Source: Desulfovibrio sp. (GTDB lineage: Bacteria > Desulfobacterota > Desulfovibrionia > Desulfovibrionales > Desulfovibrionaceae). Taken from it: a stretch of DNA of 64,000 nucleotides. The notes under the pieces were generated by a model that was not told the DNA's origin, did not search any database, and worked only from the letters and a program-made list of their open reading frames with translations. Shown here one piece after another: positions 27,173 through 35,565 of this stretch; the stretch's first letter is position 1; every line of letters starts with the position of its first letter. The translations under genes were made by a program, and so were the position numbers. The DNA lies in assembly GCF_019424165.1 (NCBI RefSeq), contig NZ_JAHZAA010000001.1:186001-250000 (forward strand). The letters run 5' to 3'.

Positions 27173-27844
27173 ATGCTGGAAATACTCTGGATAGCCCTGG
27201 CTTATGTGCTCGGTTCCGCGCCGTGGGGGCTGGTTATTGCCAGAACCTTTTGCGGCATTGACCCGCGTGAAAACGGCAGCCGCAATACCGGAGCCACCAA
27301 CGTGGCCCGCCTGTGCGGCTTCAGGTGGGGCGTAGCCACGCTTTTGTGCGATGTGCTCAAGGGGGCCGTACCCGTGTGGCTGGCCTTCAGGATCAATGCC
27401 TCGCCTGTTTTTGTGAGCATGGTGGCCCTGGCCTGTGTGCTCGGGCATGTTTTTTCCTGCTTTATGAAGTTCCGGGGCGGCAAGGCCGTGGCCACAAGCA
27501 TCGGCATTTTTCTGCCCCTGGCCTTCTGGCAGCTTTTGGCCAGCTCACTGCTGTGCACGCTTGTTATCTGGCGCAGCGGCTTTGTTTCTCTGGGTTCGTT
27601 GACCCTGGTCACGGCCCTGCCTGTGGCTCTGGCCGTCAGCGGGCAGTGGGTCTGGCTGCCGCTGGCCCTCGGCGTGTGGGCCGTTGTGGTGTGGAAACAC
27701 CGGGAAAATATCGTTCGCCTGCGCTCCGGCACGGAAAAAAGCTGGCTCAAGAGCAAGAATAAGGGCGAAACCGCGGGCAATGCTGTACAGGGTGATGCCG
27801 CGCAAAACACGAGCGCGCAGGATGCAGGCCGGAAGGACGGATAA
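27173..27844 (+). CDS. plsY: Acyl-phosphate:glycerol-3-phosphate acyltransferase PlsY
   Basis: A 223-residue membrane enzyme that acylates glycerol-3-phosphate for phospholipid synthesis. The family motifs GSRNTGATNVAR (near residue 37), GHVFSCFMKFRGGKAVATSIG (near 88) and a late HRENIVRLRSGTE are all present. Five or so membrane helices are visible. The tail after residue 190 is hydrophilic and lineage-specific. The ATG at 27173 follows GGAG and gives the normal N-terminus. Confidence 0.95.
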   Translation: MLEILWIALAYVLGSAPWGLVIARTFCGIDPRENGSRNTGATNVARLCGFRWGVATLLCDVLKGAVPVWLAFRINASPVFVSMVALACVLGHVFSCFMKFRGGKAVATSIGIFLPLAFWQLLASSLLCTLVIWRSGFVSLGSLTLVTALPVALAVSGQWVWLPLALGVWAVVVWKHRENIVRLRSGTEKSWLKSKNKGETAGNAVQGDAAQNTSAQDAGRKDG

Positions 27845-28159
27845 TTCTGCCGTGCGCATGTTTCAGGGCAATGTTGCCCTACGTCTGCCCTGACGGTTCG
27901 TGGCCGGTCCCGTCTCCTGTTCTGAAGGCGCAATGCGCGTTCAACCACAGCCGGAAGGCTGGCGCATGCGACCACAGCGCAGCGTGGCGGTACTGCTGCA
28001 CGGCTGCGCGCTGCAACGGGCGTTTTGAACACGTTGGGAAAACCTGTTCCCAAGGGTAAAATATTTCGGAGCATTCCACCTGTGGAACACTCCGGTCGGC
28101 GGCACGAGCCGCTGTTGAAAAAACGGTTTTTGTTCCTGATGCCAAAAGGAGTTCGTCAC
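27845..28159 (+). promoter_or_regulatory. Leader region of thrC with several hairpins
   Basis: The 315 bases before thrC hold no gene. Three hairpins lie in 28033-28113: TTGGGAA/TTCCCAA (28034-28053), GGAGCATTCCAC/GTGGAACACTCC (28068-28093) and GCGGC/GCCGC (about 28098-28113), followed by an A/T-rich stretch and the thrC ribosome site. They could form a regulatory leader. I see no known riboswitch or leader-peptide codon run. Confidence 0.4.
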
Positions 28160-29605
28160 ATGGCCCACGCGGATTTTCCGGCCTATCGCGGCCGCATGGA
28201 ATATGTCTGCCTTGATTGCGGCGCGCGCTACCCGGGGGACAGCCTGCTGTACACCTGCCCGCAGTGCGGCGGTGTTTTTCTACTGGAAAACCTGGACTTT
28301 GCCAGGCTGAAAGAGCGCAGCGGCCAGGAATGGCGAAAGATTTTTGACGACCGTTGCGCCAGCCGCTCCACGGCGCTCAAGGGCATTTTTCGGTACTACG
28401 AGCTGCTCGCCCCCCTGTTGGACGAAGACGATATCGTTTATCTGGGCGAGGGCATCACCCCGGTGGTGGAAGCCTCCGCTGCCCTGCGCGACATGACGGG
28501 CGTAGCTTTTGCCTATAAAAACGACGGACAGAACCCCAGCGCCTCATTCAAGGACAGGGGCATGGCCTGCGCCTTCAGTTATCTCAAGTGGCTTTGCCGC
28601 CGCAACCAGTGGGACGAAGTGCTGACAGTCTGCGCCTCCACCGGTGATACATCGGCAGCCGCGGCCCTGTACGCCTCCTATGTGGGCGCGCCGCTCAAGT
28701 CCGTGGTGCTGCTGCCCCACGGCAAGGTGACGCCCCAGCAGCTTGCGCAGCCCCTTGGCAGTGGCGCCACAGTGCTGGAACTGCCCGGCGTGTTTGACGA
28801 CTGCATGAAGGTGGTGGAGCTGCTGGCAGAAAACTACCGCGTGGCGCTGCTCAACTCCAAGAACAGTTGGCGCATTCTGGGGCAGGAGTCCTACGCGTAT
28901 GAGGTGGCTCAGTGGTATGGCTGGGATATGACGGACCAGTGCCTCTTTGTACCCATTGGCAATGCGGGCAACGTCACTGCCATCATGTCGGGCTTTTTGA
29001 AAATGCTTGATCTTGGCATTATTACGGGCCTGCCGCGTATCTTCGGCGTGCAGTCCGAGCATGCCGACCCGGTGTGGCGCTACTATGACGCCCCCGCAGG
29101 TTCACGCCGCTGGCAGCCGGTGACCGTGCAGCCCAGCGTGGCCCAGGCGGCCATGATAGGCAACCCCGTTTCATTCCCGCGCGTGCGCATGCTGGCCGAA
29201 CGCTTTATGGAAAGCGGCGGCGAAGGCGCTTTCCAGGTGGTGCGCGTGACCGAGCAGCAGATCATGGACGCTATGATTATGGCAAACCGTCACGGCCACA
29301 TTGCCTGCACCCAGGGCGGTGAATGCCTGGCCGGTCTGCGCAATGCCCGCGCCCTGGGCCTCATGGGCGACCACGAGCACGCTGTGCTTGACGCCACGGC
29401 CCATGCCCTCAAGTTTGCCGGTTTTCAGGACATGTATTTCAACGATGCTTTCCCGCTCGAGTACGGCGTATCTCCGGACAGGAGCCTGGCAAACCTGCCG
29501 GAACTGCTTTTGCCCCAGAGCGCTCGCGAAGGGCGGGATGTGGCGGAATTCGCCTCGCTGGGGGCGGAAGCCGTGGTGCAGCGTCTGAAGTTGCAGAAAA
29601 AATGA
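28160..29605 (+). CDS. thrC: Threonine synthase
   Basis: A 481-residue PLP enzyme converting O-phosphohomoserine to threonine. An N-terminal zinc ribbon is visible (C17, C20, C33, C36: CLDCGARY, CPQCGG). The PLP lysine is K131 in NPSASFKDRGM, and the phosphate-binding region is GNAGNVTAIMSGF near residue 275. The ATG at 28160 follows AAAAGGA. It is monocistronic, with a terminator 26 bases after the stop. Confidence 0.95.
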   Translation: MAHADFPAYRGRMEYVCLDCGARYPGDSLLYTCPQCGGVFLLENLDFARLKERSGQEWRKIFDDRCASRSTALKGIFRYYELLAPLLDEDDIVYLGEGITPVVEASAALRDMTGVAFAYKNDGQNPSASFKDRGMACAFSYLKWLCRRNQWDEVLTVCASTGDTSAAAALYASYVGAPLKSVVLLPHGKVTPQQLAQPLGSGATVLELPGVFDDCMKVVELLAENYRVALLNSKNSWRILGQESYAYEVAQWYGWDMTDQCLFVPIGNAGNVTAIMSGFLKMLDLGIITGLPRIFGVQSEHADPVWRYYDAPAGSRRWQPVTVQPSVAQAAMIGNPVSFPRVRMLAERFMESGGEGAFQVVRVTEQQIMDAMIMANRHGHIACTQGGECLAGLRNARALGLMGDHEHAVLDATAHALKFAGFQDMYFNDAFPLEYGVSPDRSLANLPELLLPQSAREGRDVAEFASLGAEAVVQRLKLQKK

Positions 29606-29630
29606 CGTTTTTGCCGTAAGTTGTGTTAAT

Positions 29631-29660
29631 AAAAGGGACTTTTTATAAAAGTCCCTTTTT
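29631..29660 (+). terminator. Terminator of thrC
   Basis: AAAAGGGACTTTT pairs with AAAAGTCCCTTTTT, with a T-run; symmetrical enough to work in both directions. Confidence 0.88.
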
Positions 29661-29818
29661 GCTTTAGTATATGAAAAGTTGAAAACCATAGCAGAAAAAT
29701 AAACAGATAACCTGTGTTCACTGTCTTCGTCTGGAGCGCAACGTGTTCAGGCGAAATACCGGCTATCGCAAAACAGGGGTACTCCACAGGCGGAACACCC
29801 CAGCGCAAGGAGCATCTC

Positions 29819-30268
29819 ATGGATAAATTCAGGGCAACTGTTGTGGAGTTTCCGGCGACACGCCTGACGGGCATGAAGGTGCGCACCTCACTGGCGCATG
29901 CGCAGCAGGACTGCCCGGCCGTCTGGCAGCGGTTTGGGCCGCGCATGACCGGCATTGAGGGCAGGCAGAGCTTCGGCGTTTCCATTATGCTCAATGCCGA
30001 GGAGATTGAATACTGGGCGGCGGTGGAAGCTGACGGGCGCGATCTTCCGGCCGATATGGGGCATGTGGATATTCCCGCGGGAACATATGTGGCCCGCCGT
30101 GTGCCGGACCTGGAAAGTATCGGGGCCGCCTATATGTTCATTTTTGAAAAATGGCTCGGCGGCCAGGAAACCTATGCATATAACGAACAGGCCCCGTGCT
30201 TTGAGCTGTACCCGCCGGCCTGGAACCCTGAAGTTTCTTTTGAAATCTATATGCCGGTAAAAAGCTGA
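29819..30268 (+). CDS. GyrI-like/effector-binding-domain protein
   Basis: A 149-residue single-domain protein of the AraC effector-binding/GyrI-like superfamily (SOUL/BacRAM-type fold). Characteristic elements are an N-terminal beta strand with FPATRLTGMKVRT, a central YWAAVEADG strand and the C-terminal FELYPPAWNPEVSFEIYMPVK. Such stand-alone domains bind small hydrophobic or cationic compounds, and some inhibit gyrase. There is no DNA-binding domain. The ATG at 29819 follows AAGGAG. It is monocistronic between two terminators. Confidence 0.8.
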   Translation: MDKFRATVVEFPATRLTGMKVRTSLAHAQQDCPAVWQRFGPRMTGIEGRQSFGVSIMLNAEEIEYWAAVEADGRDLPADMGHVDIPAGTYVARRVPDLESIGAAYMFIFEKWLGGQETYAYNEQAPCFELYPPAWNPEVSFEIYMPVKS

Positions 30269-30295
30269 GGCGTCTGCGCCTGGGCATGACACATG

Positions 30296-30341
30296 AAAGC
30301 CCCGCCACGCAGATCGTTGCTGATCCGTGTGGCGGGGCTTT
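30296..30341. terminator. Bidirectional terminator
   Basis: AAAGCCCCGCCAC (30296-30308) pairs with GTGGCGGGGCTTT (30329-30341), between the plus-strand GyrI-like gene and the convergent sugar transferase gene. Confidence 0.82.
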
Positions 30342-30404
30342 GCGTTGCCTGCTGAAAAGGAATGGCCGGGGGCTGCGCCGGACCGTAGGGGCTTTGCCCC
30401 GGCG

Positions 30405-31754
30405 TTACCGCGCGCCCTTGGGGAAGAGCACCACGCCGATAGTTTTAAAAATGATGTTTATATCCAGCAGGATGGACATGTTTTTGATGTAGTAGAGATC
30501 GTATTCCAGCTTGCGGCGCGCGTCTTCTTCGGACGCGCCGTAGGGGTAGCACACCTGCGCCCAGCCGGTCAGGCCGGGTTTTACCGTGTGCCGCAGGCTG
30601 TAGTACGGGATGGTTTCCTTGAGTTTCTGCACAAAGGCCATGCGCTCGGGGCGCGGCCCGATAAAGCTCATGTCGCCCTTGAGGATGTTCCATATCTGCG
30701 GCAGTTCATCTATGCGTACCTTGCGGATGAAGCGACCGAAAAAGGTGACCCGGCTGTCTTTGGCGCTGGCCCAGACGGCTCCGTCTTTTTCCGCATCGGC
30801 CCGCATGGAGCGGAACTTGTACACCGTGAATTCTTTTTCAAAAAGGCCCACACGGTCCTGCTTGTAAATAACCGGGCCGGGCGACTCCAGCCGCACGATA
30901 AGGGCCGTGAGCAGCATCACGGGCGTGGCGGGTATGAGCAGCAGCAGCGAGATCAGCACGTCCAGGGCCCGTTTGAGGCGACGCAACGAGCCACGCGTAT
31001 TCAACGAAAAACCTTCAGTCTGCAACAGCCATTCATCCGTGAGCTGCGAGAGCGGCAGGCGTTGCACCACATGTTCGTAAAAACTGCGTATGTCCACCAC
31101 CATGCTGCCGCGCAGCTTGGCCTGCAAAAGCTCGTGGGCGATGTCGTCATCAATGGGCGCATCGGGCAACAGCAGTATCATTGTGGCCTTTTTTTCCTGG
31201 GCTATGTCCAGAGCCAGAAAGGGTGGGCCAAGGCATGGTCCGGCATCCGGCCCCTGATCACGCTCGCCCACATAGCCGAGAATTTCCGCCTGGGGCAGGC
31301 CCTCGGCCAGCAGTTGGCGTACCTTGCCCGCGCGGTCCACGCCCACCAGCAGGATGCGCAGGGGGTGGGTGAGCTTGTCGGCATTGAGGTGGTACAGCCA
31401 GCGCCACAGCAGGCTGAGGCAGAAAGAAAGCGCGAAAAGCAGGGTGATGGTCTTGCGGTCAAAGCGCCAGTGCTGAAAGGCATAGGATGCCGTGGCCGAG
31501 GATACGATGGCCAGCAGGCAGGCTACAAGCACGCGGCCTGTGGTCTCCTTGAAGTCCTCGTTGCCCACATTGTACGCATCAAGGATATAGAAAAACAGCA
31601 TGTAGAAAAAAACGGTAAAGAGCGAAGCCCCGGTGTAGTCGTCAAAAACGCTCAGATCCGGGGCAATGGTCGTCATGCCTGAAATAGTCAGGGCCAGCAG
31701 GATGCAGAACAGGTCCAGAACCTGCAAAAGACCCATGCGGTAGCTGCTTATCAT
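30405..31754 (-). CDS. Polyprenyl-phosphate sugar phosphotransferase (initiating glycosyltransferase)
   Basis: A 449-residue membrane enzyme of the WcaJ/WbaP family. It has about four N-terminal membrane helices (1-120), a Rossmann-like CoA-binding-type middle domain (about 130-240), one more helix (about 270-295) and the catalytic bacterial sugar transferase domain (about 265-445). That domain contains KRALDVLISL, YKFRSMR, RIDELPQIWNILKGDMSFIGPRP and KPGLTGWAQV. It transfers a sugar phosphate to undecaprenyl phosphate to start capsule, exopolysaccharide or O-antigen synthesis. I chose the ATG at 31754 (AGAGGA upstream). It lies on the same strand as the glycosyltransferase gene upstream. Confidence 0.93.
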   Translation of the reverse strand: MISSYRMGLLQVLDLFCILLALTISGMTTIAPDLSVFDDYTGASLFTVFFYMLFFYILDAYNVGNEDFKETTGRVLVACLLAIVSSATASYAFQHWRFDRKTITLLFALSFCLSLLWRWLYHLNADKLTHPLRILLVGVDRAGKVRQLLAEGLPQAEILGYVGERDQGPDAGPCLGPPFLALDIAQEKKATMILLLPDAPIDDDIAHELLQAKLRGSMVVDIRSFYEHVVQRLPLSQLTDEWLLQTEGFSLNTRGSLRRLKRALDVLISLLLLIPATPVMLLTALIVRLESPGPVIYKQDRVGLFEKEFTVYKFRSMRADAEKDGAVWASAKDSRVTFFGRFIRKVRIDELPQIWNILKGDMSFIGPRPERMAFVQKLKETIPYYSLRHTVKPGLTGWAQVCYPYGASEEDARRKLEYDLYYIKNMSILLDINIIFKTIGVVLFPKGAR

Positions 31755-32127
31755 TGCAAATTGTCCTCTGAAGGAGATTAGCCTTGCCAATAGCGTGTCA
31801 TGCTTGAGCCGTACTTGTCGCCGCTGTTCTTACGGGCCGCAGAGCAGATGTCGCCGCACCCTGCATGCAGGAATACGGGTGGCTGTGCTGCGGAGGAGCC
31901 GTTGTCGCCCCGGAGACGGGGATTGCCTGGAACCTGTGGCGAAAACGTCGCTTTCCACCCGTCAGCCCCAGGCTGCTGCCGGTATGCGCCTGATTACCCG
32001 CAGGACTGTCCTGTACGGGGCTGCCCGCGTCTTGCCCGAAACCCGGACCTGAAATTTTGGCCCGAAGCCAGGCCTGGCCGCATGCCGCTGCGCCGCCGCA
32101 ACCGCGAGCCTGCGTGGTTTCGTCAGC
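31755..32127. other. Intergenic region, nothing recognised
   Basis: About 370 GC-rich bases between two minus-strand polysaccharide genes. There is no credible gene, terminator or repeat. It may hold a separate promoter for the sugar transferase gene. Confidence 0.4.
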
Positions 32128-33276
32128 TTACGCAAGCGTGGGTACGCGCATGTCTTCAAGAATGCGCGCGGCGACCTTTTCCGCGTCAAATTCGTCCACA
32201 GCCATCCGGCGGCCGTTGGCCCCCATTTCAGCCATAAGCTGCGGTTGCCGGATAAATTTTTCCATAGCCGCGGCCAGGGCCTGCGGGTCGCGCAAAGGTA
32301 CAAGATAGCCGTTATACCCGTCGCGCACAACCTCGCGGCAACCTGGGGCATCGGTCACTATCGCGGCGCGGCCCATGCTCATGCCTTCCATGATGGAGGT
32401 GGGCGTGCCTTCGCGCCAGGAGGGCAGCACCATTACATGAGCGGCGCTCACATAGGGGCGTACATCGCGCGTTTCGCCAAGGTACTCTATGCAGCCTTCG
32501 GCCTGCCACTGCCGCACGGTTTCAAGGCTTATGCTGCCAAGCCCCTGTTCGGCGGGGCCGAGCAGCAGAAAACGGGCCTTGGGGTGCGCCGCCTTGAGGG
32601 CGCGGGCCGCCTGGGCGTATTCTTCAAGCCCCTTGGCTTCAAGCAGTCGGGCTACCAGCAGAAAAACCGGCGGCCCTTCAAGGCTGCCGTCGGCCTCCAG
32701 CCCGGGCAGCGGGGCGGGGGCAAAGCGGCTGGTGTCTACTCCCGTGCCGCGCGCCTTGAGTATGCGTGCGCGCGTTCCCAGAATGCCGGCCCGCCGGAAC
32801 ACGGAAATATCATCATCATTCTGAAAAAATACGCCTTCAGCCCCGGCCAGGGCTGTGCGGTAGAGCAGGGCGCTCAGCCTGTTGACGCATTTTTTGAAAA
32901 AGCTGTCGGCCTCAAAGGCGTAGCCCAGGCCTGTAATGGTGGCGTATACGTGCGGGATTCCCGCCACGCGCGCGGCAATGCAGCCGTAGATGACGGGCTT
33001 GATGGTGGAGCTGAAGAGCAGGTCGGGCTTTTCATCCTTGAACAGACGCAGCAACGCCCCGGTGGTGCGCAGATCGCGCAGGGGGTTGAGGCCCTTGCGG
33101 TCAAGGGGGTAGTGCAGCAGGCGTGCGCCCAGGGCTGTCAGCGCCGCCTCCGATCCGGGGTCTCCCGGTGGGGCGCAGCAGACAACCTCATGCCCGGCGC
33201 GATGCATCCGGCGGATCAGCACGCTCCAGAAATTGCTCATGGACCTGGCCTGATTGCCCAGAACGATGATCTTCAT
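32128..33276 (-). CDS. Family 4 glycosyltransferase
   Basis: A 382-residue GT-B glycosyltransferase. The N-terminal domain has GHEVVCCAPPGD and a family-typical STIKPVIYGCIAARVAGIPHV, with ITGLGYAFE. The C-terminal nucleotide-sugar domain has VARLLEAKGLEEY, GETRDVRPY and the EX7E-like acidic motif in PSWREGTPTSIMEGMSMGRA. It resembles PglA/WbpT-type HexNAc transferases, which fits the HexNAc epimerase gene nearby; substrate assignment is inference. The ATG at 33276 follows GGGAG. Confidence 0.9.
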   Translation of the reverse strand: MKIIVLGNQARSMSNFWSVLIRRMHRAGHEVVCCAPPGDPGSEAALTALGARLLHYPLDRKGLNPLRDLRTTGALLRLFKDEKPDLLFSSTIKPVIYGCIAARVAGIPHVYATITGLGYAFEADSFFKKCVNRLSALLYRTALAGAEGVFFQNDDDISVFRRAGILGTRARILKARGTGVDTSRFAPAPLPGLEADGSLEGPPVFLLVARLLEAKGLEEYAQAARALKAAHPKARFLLLGPAEQGLGSISLETVRQWQAEGCIEYLGETRDVRPYVSAAHVMVLPSWREGTPTSIMEGMSMGRAAIVTDAPGCREVVRDGYNGYLVPLRDPQALAAAMEKFIRQPQLMAEMGANGRRMAVDEFDAEKVAARILEDMRVPTLA

Positions 33277-33546
33277 TTGCCTGCATCTCCCTTTGCGCGT
33301 CGCGCCGTTTTGCTGTTGTGACGGCTTGCGGACGCATGCGCCCATGTATATCACCTGGCAGGATAAGTGAAAAGGGGGCCGTCGCCCTCCAATTTCGCTA
33401 TGCCGCCCGCGCTGCCAGGCCCCAGTCCCGCCCGGCTTTACAGACACGGCCCGGCAGCGTAGGATTATGGCCGCCCGAAAGTGTCCGCCAGCTCTTGTAA
33501 CGACGGCACGCGGGCAAAAAATCAATGCAAAAAACAGGACGCAAAC

Positions 33547-34569
33547 ATGAGCGCGTATTCCCAACTGTGTGCCACTATGCAGGCCTCGCCTTCCCGCTGG
33601 CTGATCACCGGAGTGGCGGGTTTTATCGGTTCCAACCTGCTTGAACGCCTTCTCGGGCTGGGCCAGACCGTTGTGGGGCTGGACAATTTTTTGACCGGAT
33701 ATCAGAAAAATCTTGATATGGTCCGCGATATCGTGGGGCCGGAAGCCTGGAGCCGCTTTACCTTTATTGAAGGCGATATTCGCGATGTCGACACCTGCCG
33801 CAAGGCCTGCGAAGGTGTGCAGCATGTGCTGCATGAAGCTGCGCTCGGTTCTGTGCCGCGCTCCATTGATGATCCTTTGCTGTCAAATAGCTGCAATATC
33901 ACAGGGTTTTTGCACATGCTTGTGGCTGCCCGCGATGCCGGGGCAAAAAGCTTTGTGTACGCCGCTTCTTCTTCCACCTATGGCGATTCGCCCGAACTGC
34001 CCAAGGTGGAAGACAAGATCGGCCGCCCCCTGTCGCCCTATGCCGTCACCAAGTACGTGGATGAACTGTACGCGGATGTTTTCACCCGCTGCTACGGCTT
34101 TTCCAGTGTGGGGCTGCGCTACTTCAATGTGTTCGGCCAGCGCCAGGACCCTTACGGAGCGTATGCGGCGGTTATTCCCCAGTGGTTTGCCAGCCTCATC
34201 AAGGGCGAAACCGTCTATGTGAACGGCGATGGCGAAACCAGCCGCGACTTCTGCTATATCGACAACGTGGTGGAGGCCAACCTGCTGGCCAGCTTTGCCC
34301 AGGGCGAGGCTGCCAATACCGTGTACAACGTGGCCTTTGGGCAGCGCACCACCCTTAATGAGCTTTTTGCCCTTATTCGTGAAGAAGTGGTGCGCCACAA
34401 GCCCGAAGCCGCCAAGGCCGGTGTTGAACACCGTGATTTTCGCGCGGGTGACGTGCGCCACAGCCTGGCTGACATCAGCCGCGCCGAGACGCGCCTTGGC
34501 TATGCTCCCCGTTTTGACGTGCGGCAGGGGCTGCGGCTGGCAGGCGACTGGTACGCCGCAAACCTGTAG
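33547..34569 (+). CDS. wbpP: UDP-N-acetylglucosamine 4-epimerase (WbpP-like)
   Basis: A 340-residue extended SDR enzyme. The NAD motif is GVAGFIGSNLLE (near residue 23). The catalytic Ser/Tyr/Lys are in AASSSTYGDSPELPK and SPYAVTKYVDELY, and NVFGQRQDP and GETSRDFCYIDNV are hallmarks of the WbpP group. It interconverts UDP-GlcNAc and UDP-GalNAc. The protein is similar throughout to Pseudomonas WbpP. The ATG at 33547 follows AGGA. It is divergent from the glycosyltransferase gene, with which it probably supplies a surface polysaccharide. Confidence 0.92.
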   Translation: MSAYSQLCATMQASPSRWLITGVAGFIGSNLLERLLGLGQTVVGLDNFLTGYQKNLDMVRDIVGPEAWSRFTFIEGDIRDVDTCRKACEGVQHVLHEAALGSVPRSIDDPLLSNSCNITGFLHMLVAARDAGAKSFVYAASSSTYGDSPELPKVEDKIGRPLSPYAVTKYVDELYADVFTRCYGFSSVGLRYFNVFGQRQDPYGAYAAVIPQWFASLIKGETVYVNGDGETSRDFCYIDNVVEANLLASFAQGEAANTVYNVAFGQRTTLNELFALIREEVVRHKPEAAKAGVEHRDFRAGDVRHSLADISRAETRLGYAPRFDVRQGLRLAGDWYAANL

Positions 34570-34931
34570 AGTCCGCTGCCTTTGCGCGGGTACTTCCCCG
34601 AAACGCCATTTTGCCTGCGGCGGCATTATTTTTATGCGCAATGAGAGAGCGGAACGGCAGTACTCACTGCCGCTCCGCTCTTCCTGTTCGTAACACGTTT
34701 TCTTTTCGCTCCTCTGCCCAGAGGTGCTGCCTTGCTGCTTGAGCAGCTCCTGCAAAAAAGTCGCTGTTTCATGAGACGGGGATAAAAAATATGCCGCTAA
34801 TGGTATTTTTTATTGCCATATAATCCCGTGACTTGTCGGCAAAACATTGCTGTGCGGGCATTGTGAAATAAATATCTATCGCGAACGGGCTTGACACTTT
34901 TTTCTCAATGGGTCATTTGTTAGCCATGGTT
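34570..34931 (+). promoter_or_regulatory. Promoter region of the glycine reductase operon
   Basis: There is no gene between the epimerase and the riboswitch. After the terminator the DNA becomes AT-rich. A perfect sigma-70 -35 box, TTGACA, is at 34891-34896; the -10 is degenerate (CATTTG or TTTGTT about 17-19 bases later). Transcription would start close to the riboswitch aptamer. Confidence 0.5.
34647..34684 (+). terminator. Terminator of the epimerase gene
   Basis: GAGCGGAACGGCAGT pairs with ACTGCCGCTCCGCTC (one mismatch), followed by TTCC. The T-run is weak. Confidence 0.65.
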
Positions 34932-35025
34932 AATGCGTGAGAGAGTCTCCAGCTTTCCAAAAGCTAGGGGCACCGAAGGGGCAAAGCCGCCAGGCCGAAA
35001 CTCTCAGGTAAAAGAATTGCGCATT
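34932..35025 (+). promoter_or_regulatory. Glycine riboswitch aptamer
   Basis: The sequence carries the glycine aptamer core: GGGGCACCGAAGGGGCAA at about 34968-34984 and GAAACTCTCAGGTAAAAG at about 34997-35014. The closing stem is AATGCG (34932-34937) with CGCATT (35020-35025), and the next helix is TGAGAG (34938-34943) with CTCTCA (35001-35006). Only one complete aptamer is visible; tandem aptamers are commoner. GGAGAC at 35049-35054 can pair with GTCTCC at 34945-34950 and may be a partner element. It should switch the downstream glycine reductase operon on or off with glycine. Confidence 0.93.
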
Positions 35026-35057
35026 CTCGTGCTACTGAATCCGCTTGTGGAGACAGG

Positions 35058-35082
35058 GCGTGCCATCAAACTTCAGGTACGC
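35058..35082 (+). promoter_or_regulatory. Hairpin covering the grdX ribosome-binding site
   Basis: GCGTGCC (35058-35064) pairs with GGTACGC (35076-35082) through seven pairs, one of them G-T. The 3' arm includes most of the AGG ribosome site of grdX (35075-35077), just before its ATG at 35085. This is the expected form of a translational expression platform for the glycine riboswitch. The switching mechanism is inferred. Confidence 0.6.
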
Positions 35083-35084
35083 TT

Positions 35085-35564
35085 ATGCTCTACGTCCTTG
35101 TGACCAACAATCCCCGCTTTCAGGATATGTCGCCCGAGGGTTTGAGCATCAGACTCATCTCGGGCTGAGGCGCGTCTGTTGTTCGCGCGGCGCGCGACCT
35201 GATCCACCAGGGTTGGCTTCTTGCCAATCACCCCCTCTATGGCAATTTTTTGCCATGGCAGATGCCGTATCGTTCCCTTGTCCTTTCTTTTCCCGACCAT
35301 CGTGACTCCTTGAGCGCCTCCACCCCGGTGGACGTCTCTTCCCTTGACCTCATCGAGCAGGCCCAGGCCCGTTATGCCGCCGCTGCCCACCGCGCTCCCG
35401 TGCCCCTTGCGGGCAGGGCATTGCGGGACTGCGCCTTTGTGGACGTGGAACTTTTACGCGCAACTATCGAGAGTTTGAACTGTAGCATCACAAGCCTTTC
35501 GACCCCCCACTGGAGGCCGTCCGGTTCAGAACCGGCCAGGCTTCCGCACGAAAAGGAGATGTAA
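35085..35564 (+). CDS. grdX: GrdX-family protein with an in-frame UGA at codon 28 (candidate selenoprotein or nonsense allele)
   Basis: Read through the TGA at 35166-35168, the frame encodes 159 residues. The start MLYVLVTNNPRF and the later RDLIHQGWLLANHPLYG and PYRSLVLSF match GrdX, a protein of unknown function encoded beside glycine reductase genes in clostridia. Both sides of the TGA are in one frame and both align to GrdX, so there is no frameshift. Codon 28 falls where, from memory, GrdX proteins have Ser in an EGS-like motif. A 6-bp hairpin, TCGCGC-GGC-GCGCGA (35183-35197), lies 14 bases after the TGA and fits loose bacterial SECIS rules, though not the strict E. coli spacing and GGT loop. 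grdE starts two bases after the stop. Selenocysteine insertion is inferred; a nonsense mutation is the alternative. Confidence 0.72.
35183..35197 (+). promoter_or_regulatory. Possible SECIS hairpin in grdX
   Basis: A 6-bp stem with a GGC loop, starting 14 bases after the in-frame TGA. By comparison the grdB hairpin has 7 bp, a GGT loop and 11-base spacing. Confidence 0.4.
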
Positions 35565-35565
35565 C

